From Metopolophium dirhodum (Eukaryota; Arthropoda; Insecta; Hemiptera; Aphididae), in assembly GCF_019925205.1 (NCBI RefSeq), contig NC_083562.1:17546001-17610000 (forward strand): DNA of 64,000 bases, in the 5' to 3' direction. The first letter of the stretch is position 1. Each line of letters starts with the position of its first letter. Shown piece by piece: positions 39,761 through 53,395 of the stretch. Below the pieces are notes generated by a model that searched no databases, had not been told where the DNA came from, and was given only the letters and a program-made list of their open reading frames with translations. A program made the translations under genes and the position numbers.

Positions 39761-40206
39761 CATAGTATTTCCTTTTCTTTTATTCTAATTAATCGCTTTT
39801 ATGTGCTTCAAATTGTTTACACGAGTGAGCTGGGTATGGCTCCATCATAGATAATATAGATATAACATAATGGATAGGACATAATAGTATATGGTAATAG
39901 TCTTACCAGCGGTCTTCGAGGGGAACTAAGGTGTCAACAATCTAAGGATCAACTTGATAATCAATCACTTATAAGTTCGGCAACCTGCAACTCAGGAACT
40001 TTTTATTTAAAGTGTCCTAATGTAATTAGTCATATAAGAAGGCTAGTTTGGTAAACCTATGGTTAGTTGAAGCTTTGGTAATGATAGACGACTACAATCA
40101 CTGGTCGTGAGCTTTGCGATGATCTTTTCCTACTAACTATAAAGGTATTCGATATTGTAAAGATAACAATGAAAGAAAATATTTAAATATTATTAATTTG
40201 GTTATG

Positions 40207-40221
40207 TTAGGTTAGGTTAGG
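40207..40221 (+). repeat. Interstitial telomere-like motif, (TTAGG)3
   Basis: There are three units of TTAGG in the right arm, mirroring 663-677. Confidence 0.6.
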
Positions 40222-40889
40222 ATAGGACAGTAAATTAGACGTTAACTAATTATTATAGTTTTTAACACGGTCTTAAAGACTGTCAACTAGAGTTGTACCA
40301 GTATAGTTATTAAAAACTTAAATACAGCCAACATTAAATAATGATTTTTTTAACACAACAAATTATAAAATGTATTTTAAAATATAACAAAATATAATTT
40401 TTTTAGGATTTTATAAGGTTTTCAATACTTATGAGCTTTTGTAAATAGAAAATGTATAAAATCAATAGTTTTAATTTAATATAATATAGTATTGTGTTTT
40501 ATTATCCTACTGTCAAAGAATTCTCAGGGTTTTCTTTCCACATTTTTTTACATTGTACTAAATCTAATTTTTTTCTGCACATATTTACAAAGACTAAAAC
40601 AGATATCTGACTATATTTTTATTTGCATTTAGACTTTATAGTTTGTTATTTAATATTGCCTGTATAGACCCAGCCAAATACAATATTATTTTAAATTAAA
40701 CATTATTTTATGTCCTTCATAAATTACAATCACATAATAGAGTCCGTGCAGGACCTTTTTCTGATTTAATTTTTTTGCATCCTTTATAAATAAATTACAT
40801 TCGTTTTTATACATTTTCTAATACATATATTACGGTGATACACCTCTGATCATAATAACTGTTCGTATTATTATAATGTAAACAATACC

Positions 40890-41100
40890 TAGTTTTTGGA
40901 TTGTAGTTAATATGTATTGCAGTATTTAGCTTCCAGCGTATTCTTTTGTTTAGTGTTATTTCACACAGATTTCTCAAACAATTTTTTTTTCAATTCATTT
41001 AACTCTAGTAGATTTTTTTGTATAAATATTTTTCAAGATTAACCGGCTATACCTGGGAGTACGCTGAGTACCCGTGTACTCCTAAAGCGTGTTCCTAAAG
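40890..41100. other. Junction between the inverted repeat and the satellite
   Basis: Unique-looking DNA, with GAGTACGCTGAGTACCCG near 41,060. The satellite motif starts directly after it. Confidence 0.4.
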
Positions 41101-41849
41101 TAAAATTTTTTCCACATTTTTTTTTTTTTTTTCTAAAATCTATTTGCCTGCGGGCGCCAACACCTCCCTTCAATTTTTTTTTTTTATGTTTTTAACTCTA
41201 GCCAAATTTTTTAAACATTGACAATCTGGTGCCCCATGAATAATCATTCTTTAATGAACTAAATATTTTGAATAGTTTTTTCTGTTTAAGTTTCGGGACA
41301 TTTTAGTTTGAACTTCGAAATGTGTGTTACTACTGTAAATTTTTTTCAAAATATTTTTTATTGTTTTCTAAAATCAATTTCCCTGCGGGCGCCAACACCT
41401 CCCTTCAATTTTTTTTTTTAGTACTGTAACTCTAGTTGAATATTTTGTAATCACTTGAAAATTGATAACTTGGTGCCCCATGAATAATCATTTTTTTATG
41501 AACTTAATATTTTGAATAGTTTTTTCTAAATTTTTTTCCATATTTTTTTTTTGTTTTCTAAAATCTATTTGCCTGCGGGCGCTAACCCCTCCCTTCAATT
41601 TTTTTTTTAGGTTTTTAACTCTAGTTGAATATTTTGTATTGACTTGAAAATTGATAACTATTGGTGCCCCATGAATTATCATTCTTTCATGAACTTAATA
41701 TTTTGAATAGTTTTTTCTAAATTATTTTCCAATTTTTTTTTTTGTTTTCTAAAATCTATTTGCCTGCGGGCGCCAACACCTCCCTTCAATTTTTTTTTTT
41801 TAGTTCTGTAACTGTAGTTCAATTTTTTGTATTCACTTGAAAATTGATA

Positions 41850-44770
41850 ACTTGGTGCCCCATGACTAATCATTCTTTAATTAACTAAATATTTTGAATA
41901 GTTTTTTCTAAATTTTTTTCCAAATTTCTTTTTGTTTTCTAAAATCGATTTGCCTGTGGGCGCCAACACCTCCCTTCAATTTTTTTTTTATGATTTTAAC
42001 TCTAGCCAAATTTTTTAAACATTGACATTCTGGTACACTTTGAATAATTCTTTAATGAACTAAATATTTTGAATAGTTTTTTCTGTTTAAGATTCTGGGC
42101 ATTTTATTTTGTAATTTATAATGTGTATTCATACGTTAAATTTTTTTGTATTGACTTGAAAATTGATAACTTGGTGCCCCATGAATAATCATTCTTTAAT
42201 GAACTAAATATTTTGAATAGTTTTTTCTGTTTATGTTTCGGGACATTTTAGTTTGAACTTCGTTATGTGTGTTTCTACTGAAAACTTTTTTCCAAATTTC
42301 TTTTTTGTTTTCTAAAATCGATTTGCCTGCGGGCGCCAACACCTCCCTTCAATTTTTTTTTTTTAGTACTGTAACACTAGTTGAATATTTTGTATTGACT
42401 TGAAAATTGATAACTATTGGTGCCCCATGAATTATCATTCTTTAATGAACTTAATATTTTGAATAGTTTTTTCTAAATTTTTTTCCATATTTTTTTTTTG
42501 TTTTCTAAAATCTATTTGCCTGCGGGCGCCAACACCTCCCTTCAATTTTCTTTTTTTTATATTATTAACTCAAGCCAAATTTTTAAACATTGACAATCTG
42601 GTGCCCCATGAATAATCATTCTTTAATGAACTAAATATTTTAAATAGTTTTTTCTGTTTATGTTTCGGGACATTTTAGTTTGAACTTCATTATGTGTGTT
42701 TCTAATGTAAACTTTTTTCCAAATTTCATTTTTGTTTTCTAAAATCAATTTGCCTGCGGGCGCCAACACCTCCCTTCAATTTTTTTTTTTAGTACTGTAA
42801 CTCTAGTTGAATATTTTGTAATCACTTGAAAATTGATAACTTGGTGCCCCATGAATAATCATTTTTTTATGAACTTAATATTTTAAATAGTTTTTTCTAA
42901 ATTTTTTTCCATATTTTTTTTTTGTTTTCTAAAATCTATTTGCCTGCGGGCGCTAACCCCTCCCTTCAATTTTTTTTTTTTAGTACTGTTACTCTAGTTC
43001 AATATTTTGTATTGACTTGAAAATTGATAACTTGGTGCCCCATGAATAATCATTCTTTAATGAACTTAATATTTCGAATAGTTTTTTTTAAATTTTTTTA
43101 GCCAAATTTTTTTTTTGTTTTCTAAAATCTATTTGCCTGCGGGCGCCAACACCTCCCTTCAATTTTTTTTTCTTAGTACTGTTACTCTAGTTCAATATTT
43201 TGTATTGACTTGAAAATTGATAACTTGGTGCCCCATGAATAATCATTTTTTAATGAACTTAATATTTTGAATAGTTTTTTCTAATTTTTTTTCCAAATTT
43301 TTTTTTTGTTTTCTAAAATCTATTTGCCTGCGGGCGCCAACGCCTCCCTTCAATTTTTTTTTTTTAGTACTGTAACTTTAGTTCAATATTTTGTATTGAC
43401 TTGAAAATTGATAACTTGGTGCCCCATGAATAATCATTCTTTAATGAACTTAATATTTTGAATAGTTTTTTCTAAATTTTTTTCCAAATTTTTTTTTTGT
43501 TTTCTAAAATCTATTTGCCTGCTGGCGCCAACCCCTCCCTTCAAATTTTTTTTTTTAGTACTGTAACTCTAGTTGATTATTTTGTATTGACTTGAAAATT
43601 GATAACTTGGTGCCCCATGAATTCTTTAATGAACTAAATATTTTGAATAGTTTTTTCTGTTTATGTTTCGGGACATTTTAGTTTGAACTTCATTATGTGT
43701 GTTTCTACTGTAAACTTTTTTCCAAATTTCTTTTATGTTTTCTAAAATCAATTTGCCTGCGGGCGCCACACCTCCCTTCAATTTTTTTTTTATGATTTTA
43801 ACTCGAGCCAATTTTTTTAAACATTGTCAATCTGGTCCCCTATGAATAATCATTCTTTAATGAACTAAATATGTTGAATAGTTTTTTCTGTTTATGTTTC
43901 GGGACATTTTAGTTTGAACTTCGTTATGTGTGTTTCTACTGAAAACTTTTTTCCAATTTTTTTTTTTGTTTTCTAAAATCTATTTGCCAGCGTGCGCCAA
44001 CACCTCCCTTCAATTTTTTTTTTTAGGTTTTTAACTCTAGTTGAATATTTTGTATTGACTTGAAAATTGATAACTATTGGTGCCCCATGAATTATCATTC
44101 TTTAATGAACTTAATATTTTGAATAGTTTTTTCTAAATTATTTTCCAATTTTTTTTTTTGTTTTCTAAAATCTATTTGCCTGCGGGCGCCAACACCTCCC
44201 TTCAATTTTTTTTTTTTTAGTTCTGTAACTGTAGTTCAATTTTTTGTATTCACTTGAAAATTGATAACTTGGTGCCCCATGACTAATCATTCTTTACTTA
44301 ACTAAATATTTTGAATAGTTTTTTCTAAATTTTTTTCCAAATTTCTTTTTTGTTATGATTTTAACTCTAGCCAAATTTTTTAAACATTGACAATCTGGTA
44401 CCTTTTGAATAATTCTTTAATGAACTAAATGTTTTGAATAGTTTTTTCTGTTTAAGATTCTGGGCATTTTATTTTGTACTTTATAATGTGTATTCATACT
44501 TTAAATTTTTTTGTATTGACTTGAAAATAGATAACTTGGTGCCCCATGAATAATCATTCTTTAATGAACTAAATATTTTGAATAGTTTTTCCTTTTTATG
44601 TTTCGGGACATTTTAGTTTGAACTTCGTTATGTGTGTTTTTACTGTAAATTTTTTTCCAAATTTCTTTTTTGTTTTCTAAAATCGATTTGCCTGTGGGCG
44701 CCAACACCTCCCTTCAATTTTTTTTTTATGATTTTAACTCTAGCCAAATTTTTTAAACATTGTCAATCTG
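41850..44770 (+). repeat. Higher-order block, copy 1
   Basis: About 2.9 kb of the satellite is repeated almost unchanged at 46,630-49,550, offset about 4,777. Rare variants such as CCTGCTGGCGCC and GCCAGCGTGCGCC occur in the same order in both. Confidence 0.85.
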
Positions 44771-46629
44771 GTGCCCCATGAATAATCATTCTTTAATGAA
44801 CTAAATATTTTAAATAGTTTTTTCTGTTTATGTTTCGGGACATTTTAGTTTGAACTTCATTATGTGTGTTTCTACTGTAAACTTTTTTCCAAATTTTATT
44901 TTTGTTTTCTAAAATCAATTTGCCTGCGGGCGCCAACACCTCCCTTTAATTTTTTTTTTTAGGTTTTTAACTCTAGTTGAACATTTTGTATTGACTTGAA
45001 AATTGATAACTATTGGTGCCCCATGAATTATCATTCTTTAATGAACTTAATATTTTGAATAGTTTTTTCTAAATTATTTTCCAATTTTTTTTTTTGTTTT
45101 CTAAAATCTATTTGCCTGCGGGCGCCAACACTTCCCTTCAATTTTTTTTTTTTTAGTACTGTTACTCTAGTTCAATATTTTGTATTGACTTGAAAATTGA
45201 TAACTTGGTGCCCCATGAATAATCATTCTTTAATGAACTTAATATTTTGAATAGTTTTTTCTAAATTTTTTTCCATATTTTTTTTTTGTTTTCTAAAATC
45301 TATTTGCCTGCGGGCGCCAACACCTCCCTTCAATTTTCTTTTTTTTATGTTATTAACTCAAGCCAAATTTTTAAACATTGACAATCTGGTGCCCCATGAA
45401 TAATCATTCTTTAATGAACTAAATATTTTAAATAGTTTTTTCTGTTTATGTTTCGGGACATTTTAGTTTGAACTTCATTATGTGTGTTCCTAATGTAAAC
45501 TTTTTTCCAAATTTCATTTTTGTTTTCTAAAATCAATTTGCCTGCGGGCGCCAACACCTCCCTTCAATTTTTTTTTTTAGTACTGTAACTCTAGTTGAAT
45601 ATTTTGTAATCACTTGAAAATTGATAACTTGGTGCCCCATGAATAATCATTTTTTTATGAACTTAATATTTTGAATAGTTTTTTCTAAATTTTTTTCCAT
45701 ATTTTTTTTTTGTTTTCTAAAATCTATTTGCCTGCGGGCGCTAACCCCTCCCTTCAATTTTTTTTTTTTTATGTTATTAACTCAAGCCAAATTTTTAAAC
45801 ATTGACAATCTGGTGCCCCATGAATAATCATTCTTTAATGAACTAAATATTTTAAATAGTTTTTTTCTGTTTATGTTTCGGGACATTTTAGTTTGAACTT
45901 CATTATGTGTGTTCCTAATGTAAACTTTTTTCCAAATTTCATTTTTGTTTTCTAAAATCAATTTGCCTGCGGGCGCCAACACCTCCCTTCAATTTTTTTT
46001 TTTAGTACTGTAACTCTAGTTGAATATTTTGTAATCACTTGAAAATTGATAACTTGGTGCCCCATGAATAATCATTTTTTTATGAACTTAATATTTTGAA
46101 TAGTTTTTTCTAAATTTTTTTCCATATTTTTTTTTTGTTTTCTAAAATCTATTTGCCTGCGGGCGCTAACCCCTCCCTTCAATTTTTTTTTTTTAGTACT
46201 GTTACTCTAGTTCAATATTTTGTATTGACTTGAAAATTGATAACTTGGTGCCCCATGAATAATCATTCTTTAATGAACTTAATATTTCGAATAGTTTTTT
46301 TTAAATTTTTTTAGCCAAATTTTTTTTTTGTTTTCTAAAATCTATTTGCCTGCGGGCGCCAACACCTCCCTTCAATTTTTTTTTCTTAGTACTGTTACTC
46401 TAGTTCAATACTTTGTATTGACTTGAAAATTGATAACTTGGTGCCCCATGAATAATCATTTTTTAATGAACTTAATATTTTGAATAGTTTTTTCTAAATT
46501 TTTTTCCAAATTTTTTTTTTGTTTTCTAAAATCTATTTGCCTGCTGGCGCCAACCCCTCCCTTCAAATTTTTTTTTTTAGTACTGTAACTCTAGTTGATT
46601 ATTTTGTATTGACTTGAAAATTGATAACT

Positions 46630-49550
46630 TGGTGCCCCATGACTAATCATTCTTTACTTAACTAAATATTTTGAATAGTTTTTTCTAAATTTTTTTCCAA
46701 ATTTCTTTTTGTTTTCTAAAATCGATTTGCCTGTGGGCGCCAACACCTCCCTTCAATTTTTTTTTTTATGATTTTAACTCTAGCCAAATTTTTTAAACAT
46801 TGACATTCTGGTACACTTTGAATAATTCTTTAATGAACTAAATATTTTGAATAGTTTTTTCTGTTTAAGATTCTGGGCATTTTATTTTGTAATTTATAAT
46901 GTGTATTCATACGTTAAATTTTTTTGTATTGACTTGAAAATTGATAACTTGGTGCCCCATGAATAATCATTCTTTAATGAACTAAATATTTTGAATAGTT
47001 TTTTCTGTTTATGTTTCGGGACATTTTAGTTTGAACTTCGTTATGTGTGTTTCTACTGAAAACTTTTTTCCAAATTTCTTTTTTGTTTTCTAAAATCGAT
47101 TTGCCTGCGGGCGCCAACACCTCCCTTCAATTTTTTTTTTTTAGTACTGTAACACTAGTTGAATATTTTGTATTGACTTGAAAATTGATAACTATTGGTG
47201 CCCCATGAATTATCATTCTTTAATGAACTTAATATTTTGAATAGTTTTTTCTAAATTTTTTTCCATATTTTTTTTTTGTTTTCTAAAATCTATTTGCCTG
47301 CGGGCGCCAACACCTCCCTTCAATTTTCTTTTTTTTATGTTATTAACTCAAGCCAAATTTTTAAACATTGACAATCTGGTGCCCCATGAATAATCATTCT
47401 TTAATGAACTAAATATTTTAAATAGTTTTTTCTGTTTATGTTTCGGGACATTTTAGTTTGAACTTCATTATGTGTGTTTCTAATGTAAACTTTTTTCCAA
47501 ATTTCATTTTTGTTTTCTAAAATCAATTTGCCTGCGGGCGCCAACACCTCCCTTCAATTTTTTTTTTTAGTACTGTAACTCTAGTTGAATATTTTGTAAT
47601 CACTTGAAAATTGATAACTTGGTGCCCCATGAATAATCATTTTTTTATGAACTTAATATTTTAAATAGTTTTTTCTAAATTTTTTTCCATATTTTTTTTT
47701 TGTTTTCTAAAATCTATTTGCCTGCGGGCGCTAACCCCTCCCTTCAATTTTTTTTTTTTAGTACTGTTACTCTAGTTCAATATTTTGTATTGACTTGAAA
47801 ATTGATAACTTGGTGCCCCATGAATAATCATTCTTTAATGAACTTAATATTTCGAATAGTTTTTTTTAAATTTTTTTAGCCAAATTTTTTTTTTGTTTTC
47901 TAAAATCTATTTGCCTGCGGGCGCCAACACCTCCCTTCAATTTTTTTTTCTTAGTACTGTTACTCTAGTTCAATATTTTGTATTGACTTGAAAATTGATA
48001 ACTTGGTGCCCCATGAATAATCATTTTTTAATGAACTTAATATTTTGAATAGTTTTTTCTAATTTTTTTTCCAAATTTTTTTTTTGTTTTCTAAAATCTA
48101 TTTGCCTGCGGGCGCCAACGCCTCCCTTCAATTTTTTTTTTTTAGTACTGTAACTTTAGTTCAATATTTTGTATTGACTTGAAAATTGATAACTTGGTGC
48201 CCCATGAATAATCATTCTTTAATGAACTTAATATTTTGAATAGTTTTTTCTAAATTTTTTTCCAAATTTTTTTTTTGTTTTCTAAAATCTATTTGCCTGC
48301 TGGCGCCAACCCCTCCCTTCAAATTTTTTTTTTTAGTACTGTAACTCTAGTTGATTATTTTGTATTGACTTGAAAATTGATAACTTGGTGCCCCATGAAT
48401 TCTTTAATGAACTAAATATTTTGAATAGTTTTTTCTGTTTATGTTTCGGGACATTTTAGTTTGAACTTCATTATGTGTGTTTCTACTGTAAACTTTTTTC
48501 CAAATTTCTTTTATGTTTTCTAAAATCAATTTGCCTGCGGGCGCCACACCTCCCTTCAATTTTTTTTTTATGATTTTAACTCGAGCCAATTTTTTTAAAC
48601 ATTGTCAATCTGGTCCCCTATGAATAATCATTCTTTAATGAACTAAATATGTTGAATAGTTTTTTCTGTTTATGTTTCGGGACATTTTAGTTTGAACTTC
48701 GTTATGTGTGTTTCTACTGAAAACTTTTTTCCAATTTTTTTTTTTGTTTTCTAAAATCTATTTGCCAGCGTGCGCCAACACCTCCCTTCAATTTTTTTTT
48801 TTAGGTTTTTAACTCTAGTTGAATATTTTGTATTGACTTGAAAATTGATAACTATTGGTGCCCCATGAATTATCATTCTTTAATGAACTTAATATTTTGA
48901 ATAGTTTTTTCTAAATTATTTTCCAATTTTTTTTTTTTGTTTTCTAAAATCTATTTGCCTGCGGGCGCCAACACCTCCCTTCAATTTTTTTTTTTTAGTT
49001 CTGTAACTGTAGTTCAATTTTTTGTATTCACTTGAAAATTGATAACTTGGTGCCCCATGACTAATCATTCTTTACTTAACTAAATATTTTGAATAGTTTT
49101 TTCTAAATTTTTTTCCAAATTTCTTTTTTGTTATGATTTTAACTCTAGCCAAATTTTTTAAACATTGACAATCTGGTACCTTTTGAATAATTCTTTAATG
49201 AACTAAATGTTTTGAATAGTTTTTTCTGTTTAAGATTCTGGGCATTTTATTTTGTACTTTATAATGTGTATTCATACTTTAAATTTTTTTGTATTGACTT
49301 GAAAATAGATAACTTGGTGCCCCATGAATAATCATTCTTTAATGAACTAAATATTTTGAATAGTTTTTCCTTTTTATGTTTCGGGACATTTTAGTTTGAA
49401 CTTCGTTATGTGTGTTTTTACTGTAAATTTTTTTCCAAATTTCTTTTTTGTTTTCTAAAATCGATTTGCCTGTGGGCGCCAACACCTCTCTCAATTTTTT
49501 TTTTATGATTTTAACTCTAGCCAAATTTTTTAAACATTGTCAATCTGGTG
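46630..49550 (+). repeat. Higher-order block, copy 2
   Basis: Second copy of 41,850-44,770. It differs by small indels, for example CACCTCTCTC in place of CACCTCCCTTC near its end. Confidence 0.85.
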
Positions 49551-49971
49551 CGCCATGAATAATCTTTCTTTAATTAACTAAATATTTTGAATAGTTTTTT
49601 CTGTTTAAGATTTGGGGCATTTGAGTTTGAACTTCGTTATGTGTGTTTTTACTGTAAATTTTTTTCCAAATTTCTTTTTTGTTTCCTAAAATCGATTTGC
49701 CTGCGGGCGCCAACACCTCCCTTCAATTTTTTTTTTTATGATTTTAACTCTAGCCAAATTTTTTAAACATTGACAATCTGGTACCCTTTGAATAATTCTT
49801 TAATGAACTAAATATTTTGAATAGTTTTTTCTGTTTAAGATTCTGGGCATTTTATTTTGTACTTTATAATGTGTATTTATACGTTAATTTTTTTTGTATT
49901 GACTTGAAAATTTATAACTTGGTGCCCCATGAATAATCATTCTTTAATGAACTTAATATTTCGAATAGTTT

Positions 49972-50370
49972 TAGATTCTGAGCGTAGCGATGAATGTATT
50001 GATTCTACAATGATGTGTGTTTTTTTTTTTATTTTTTTTTTTTTTTTTAATTTTTTTTTTATTTTTGTGTCTGTTATCAACTTTTAGGACAGTAAAAGTG
50101 CTTGGATTTTCTTCAATAGTAACTTTTCTGATAGGAAAGTGAATCTTGTTGGTACTTTGGGGGTTTAAAGTTAAAATTTCCCAGTAGTTTTCACAAGCGA
50201 CGTGAAAAACAAAAGAATAATTAAGGAAAAACGGGAATTTTTACGCAAAATCTGTTTTCGAGAAAATCGATTTTGGTTTTTGGTGTAACTCTAAAACAAA
50301 TGATTGTAGGGACATGAAATTTTGACTGAATGTTTATATTAGCATTTTCTATACACCATAAAATTTAATA
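49972..50370 (+). mobile_element. GATTCTGAG element fragment within the satellite
   Basis: It begins TTTTAGATTCTGAGCGTAGC directly inside a satellite monomer and runs to CTATACACCATAAAA. It separates the two arrays. Confidence 0.75.
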
Positions 50371-51542
50371 TTTAATTTAAACTTTTTTTTCTTTTTTAAA
50401 ATGCATTTGCCTCCAGTCTCTTCAAATTTTTTTTTTTAAGTTATTTAACTTTGGTTGAATATTTTGTATTGACTTGAAAATCGATAACTTGGTGCCCCAT
50501 GAATAATCATTCTTTAATGAACTAAATATTTTAAATAGTTTTTTTTGTTTAATATATTGTAATCGTACAGTTAAATTTATTCAACATTTTTTTTTGGTTT
50601 CCTAAAATGCATTGGCCTGCGGGAGCCAACACCCTCCTTCAATTTTTTTTTTGTAATGTAATTCTACTTGAATATTTTGTATTGACTTGAAAATTGATAA
50701 CTTAGTGCCCTATGAATAATCATTCCTTAGTGAACTAAATATTTTGAATAGTATTTTCTGTTTAAGATTCTAGGCATATTAGTTTGTACTTTGTAATGTG
50801 TATTGCTACAGTTAAATTTTTTCAAACTTTTTTTTTGGTTTCCTAAAATGCATTTGCCCGCGGGTGCCAACACCCTTCTCCAATTTTTTTTTTTATGATT
50901 TAACCTCTAGCCAAATTTTTTAAACATTGACAATCTGGTACCCTTTGAATAATCCTTCTTGGATGAACTAAATATTTTGAATAGTTTTTTCTGTTTAAGA
51001 TGCTAGGCATTTTAGTTTGTACTTTGTAATGTGTATTCCTACAGTTAAATTTTTTCAAACTTTTTTTTGGTTTCTTAAAATGCATTTGCCCGCGGGTGCC
51101 AACACCCTTCTCCAATTTTTTTTTATGATTTAACCTCTAGCCAAATTTTTTAAACATTGACAATCTGGTACCCTTGAATAATACTTATCTTTAATGAACT
51201 AAATATTTTAAATAGTTTTTTCTGTTTAATATTCTGGGTATTTTAGATTGTACTTTGTAATGTGTATTCCTACAGTTAAATTTTTTCAAACTTTTTTTTG
51301 GTTTCCTAAAATTTATTTGCCTGTGGGCGCCAATACCCTCCTTCAATTTTTTTTTTAGTTATTTAACTCTAGTTGAATATTTTGTAATGTCTTGAAAATT
51401 GATAACTTGGTGCCCTGTGAATAATCATTCTTTAATGAACTAAATATTTTAATAGGTTTTTCTGTTTAAGATTCTAGGCATTTTAGTTTGAAGTTTGTAA
51501 TATGTATTCCCAGAATATATTTTATTTAAATTTTTTTTTCTT

Positions 51543-51716
51543 TTAGATTCTGAGCGAAGCGATGAATGTTTTGATTTTACAATGATGTGTGTTTTTTTTT
51601 TTTTTTTTTTTTTATTTTATTTTTTATTTTTATGTCTGTCATCACCTTTTAGGACAGTAAAAGTGCTTGGATTTTCTTCAATAGTAACTTTTCTGATAGG
51701 AAAGTGAATTTTGTTG
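51543..51716 (+). mobile_element. GATTCTGAG element fragment cut by the 667-bp duplication
   Basis: It starts TTTTAGATTCTGAGCGAAGC and stops at GTGAATTTTGTTGG, where the duplicated segment begins. Confidence 0.7.
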
Positions 51717-51718
51717 GT

Positions 51719-52386
51719 TTTATCTAAATCTTATGATTAATATGTTGCTTTTAACTTTTGTACTTAAGTTTTACCTTTTTTATTTACATTTTATTATGAT
51801 TAGAGCGCACATTTGTTCATTTGTACGCGTTTGCATATTTATTCTGGTTTATGGTATGATATTCTAGCACAGAATTTGTTTCATGACCATAATAACAATA
51901 AAAACTGCATGTTTCGACAATTAACTCATTGTTTTTCATTTTAATGACTTATATTTTACGATTTTAATTGCATATTTCTGTTTTTTTCTTCTTTTTCTTT
52001 AAACATTTTTCAATTAATTACTATAGTGATAATGACAAAAGAAACACACTTGGGAACACGAATTGTTTTCTTATACCATATTATGCTTCATTTTTAGATT
52101 CTGAGTGGAACGATGAATGCATTGATTTAGCGATATTGTGTCATCACTTTTTAGGACAGTAAAACTGCTTCGATTTTCTTCAAAAGTATCTTGTTTGATG
52201 GGAAAGAGAATCTGGTACATTCAGGAGGTCAAATTTTAAAATTCCCAGTAGTTTTCACAAGCGACGTGAAAAATAAAAGAAAAATTAAGAAAAAACGGGA
52301 ATTTTTACGCAAAATCTGTTTTCGAAAAGATTTTGGTTTTTGGTGTAACTCTAAAACAAATGACCGTAGGGACATGAAATTTTGAC
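51719..52386 (+). repeat. Satellite copy of the near-identical 667-bp duplication
   Basis: Near-exact copy of 28,650-29,316, so the transfer between core and satellite is recent. Confidence 0.9.
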
Positions 52387-52950
52387 TGAATGCTTATATT
52401 ATCATTTTCTATACACCATAACATTTTCCAAATATTTTGACTTATTTTGAGCTGTTTACGGACATTTTCCGATGAAAAAAATTAAAAGTTCAAATTTTGA
52501 CAAAATACGGTAAAATCACGAAAATTAGCAAATTATTTTGAGTTGAAAATTCATAAAAATTTTTCTTTTTAAATCTAAGATTTGAAAATGTAATATAAGA
52601 TTACTCATAAGTTTGTCTACCTTTATCAAAAAAAAAATGTCTAGAAGAAACTTAAATTAAATTTTTATGAACGTCTGAAATTTATATTTTTACATTTGAT
52701 TTTTACTCGATTTCTCATGTAACAATTTTCTTATTTTATTGTAATTAAAAAACGAATGACTGTAGATACTTGAAAATTTCACTGAATGTTTATATTAGCA
52801 TTTTCTATACACCATAAAATTTTCGTTTTCGCTCAGAATTGTTTTTCTTATACAATGATATTATATCATTGTATTCAAATTTTACACCATCCATTACATT
52901 GACCCACTTGTAACCTACTGTACAGCAGAGCGACATCCACTTATCCACAC
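52095..52950 (+). mobile_element. GATTCTGAG element with both ends, plus flanking repeat
   Basis: The left end is AGATTCTGAGTGGAACGATG. The right end, near 52,838, is TTTTCGCTCAGAATTG. The adjoining 52,841-52,950 is the inverse of 9,203-9,300 (it includes TACAGCAGAGCGACATCCAC). The same sequence therefore flanks this end in both places and may be part of the element. Confidence 0.65.
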
Positions 52951-53150
52951 TTTATTAAAATGCATATGCCTCCAGTCTTCTTTTAAGTTTTGTAACTCTG
53001 GTTGAATATTTTGTATTGACTTGAAAATTGATAACTTGGTGCCCTATGATTTATGAATAATCATTCTTTAATGAACTTAATATTTTAAATAGTTTTTTTT
53101 GTTTAAGGATCTTGGCATTTTTGTTTGTACTTTGTAATGTGCGATCATAC

Positions 53151-53395
53151 ATTACTAACCACTGTGTGACGGGGAGTTATAAGACCATTCCCTCGGGGGT
53201 TTTTACACCTTTTGCCATATGTCGCGAGGCGGCTCCTTCACGCCTTTGGGTGACGCGGAAACATCCTTCCGACGGGTTACGTCAGGGTGCCCTAGCGCCA
53301 GGCTGACGGTCCCCCGCCGGCTGCTCTCGTTCGAGATAGATCGGTGGGTTTCGTATAACCGCGTCGGCGAGCGTCGTCGGCTAACCTAACCTATG
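53151..53395. mobile_element. Short GC-rich insert in the satellite
   Basis: About 245 bases begin near CTGTGTGACGGGGAGTTATA and end with CTAACCTAACC, flanked by TGCGATCATAC and TGTAATCATAC. The left 230 bases match the start of the 2.86-kb insert at 58,002. It behaves like a truncated copy of the same element. It encodes no recognised product. Confidence 0.6.

Larger units (their letters stand above)
31610..40889. repeat. Right arm of the giant inverted repeat
   Basis: This is the inverted partner of 1-9,085 plus about 10,925-11,190. The outer end pairs base 40,889 with base 1. The inner end fades near 31,610. A stretch at about 34,745-35,310 has no counterpart on the left. Position 36,510-36,610 matches the left-arm segment 9,070-9,190 as an extra, out-of-register copy. 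The satellite begins about 200 bases beyond the outer end. Confidence 0.93.
41100..49975 (+). repeat. Satellite array 1, monomers of about 190 and 234 bp
   Basis: The motif GCCTGCGGGCGCCAACACC recurs at 41,146, 41,381, 41,571, 41,762, 41,952, 42,325, 42,518, 42,752 and 42,942, and so on. The steps are mostly 190-193 or about 234 bases. The longer type carries an extra block with GTTTCGGGACATTTTAG. Each monomer also has a T run ending in AG and the block AACTTGGTGCCCCATGAA. Open frames on the minus strand are by-products of the repeat. Confidence 0.95.

Noticed and set aside
43626..51115. Lys-rich minus-strand frames of 60-70 codons in the satellite
   Set aside because: They repeat with the satellite period, begin and end at arbitrary points of the monomer, and vary with T-run length.
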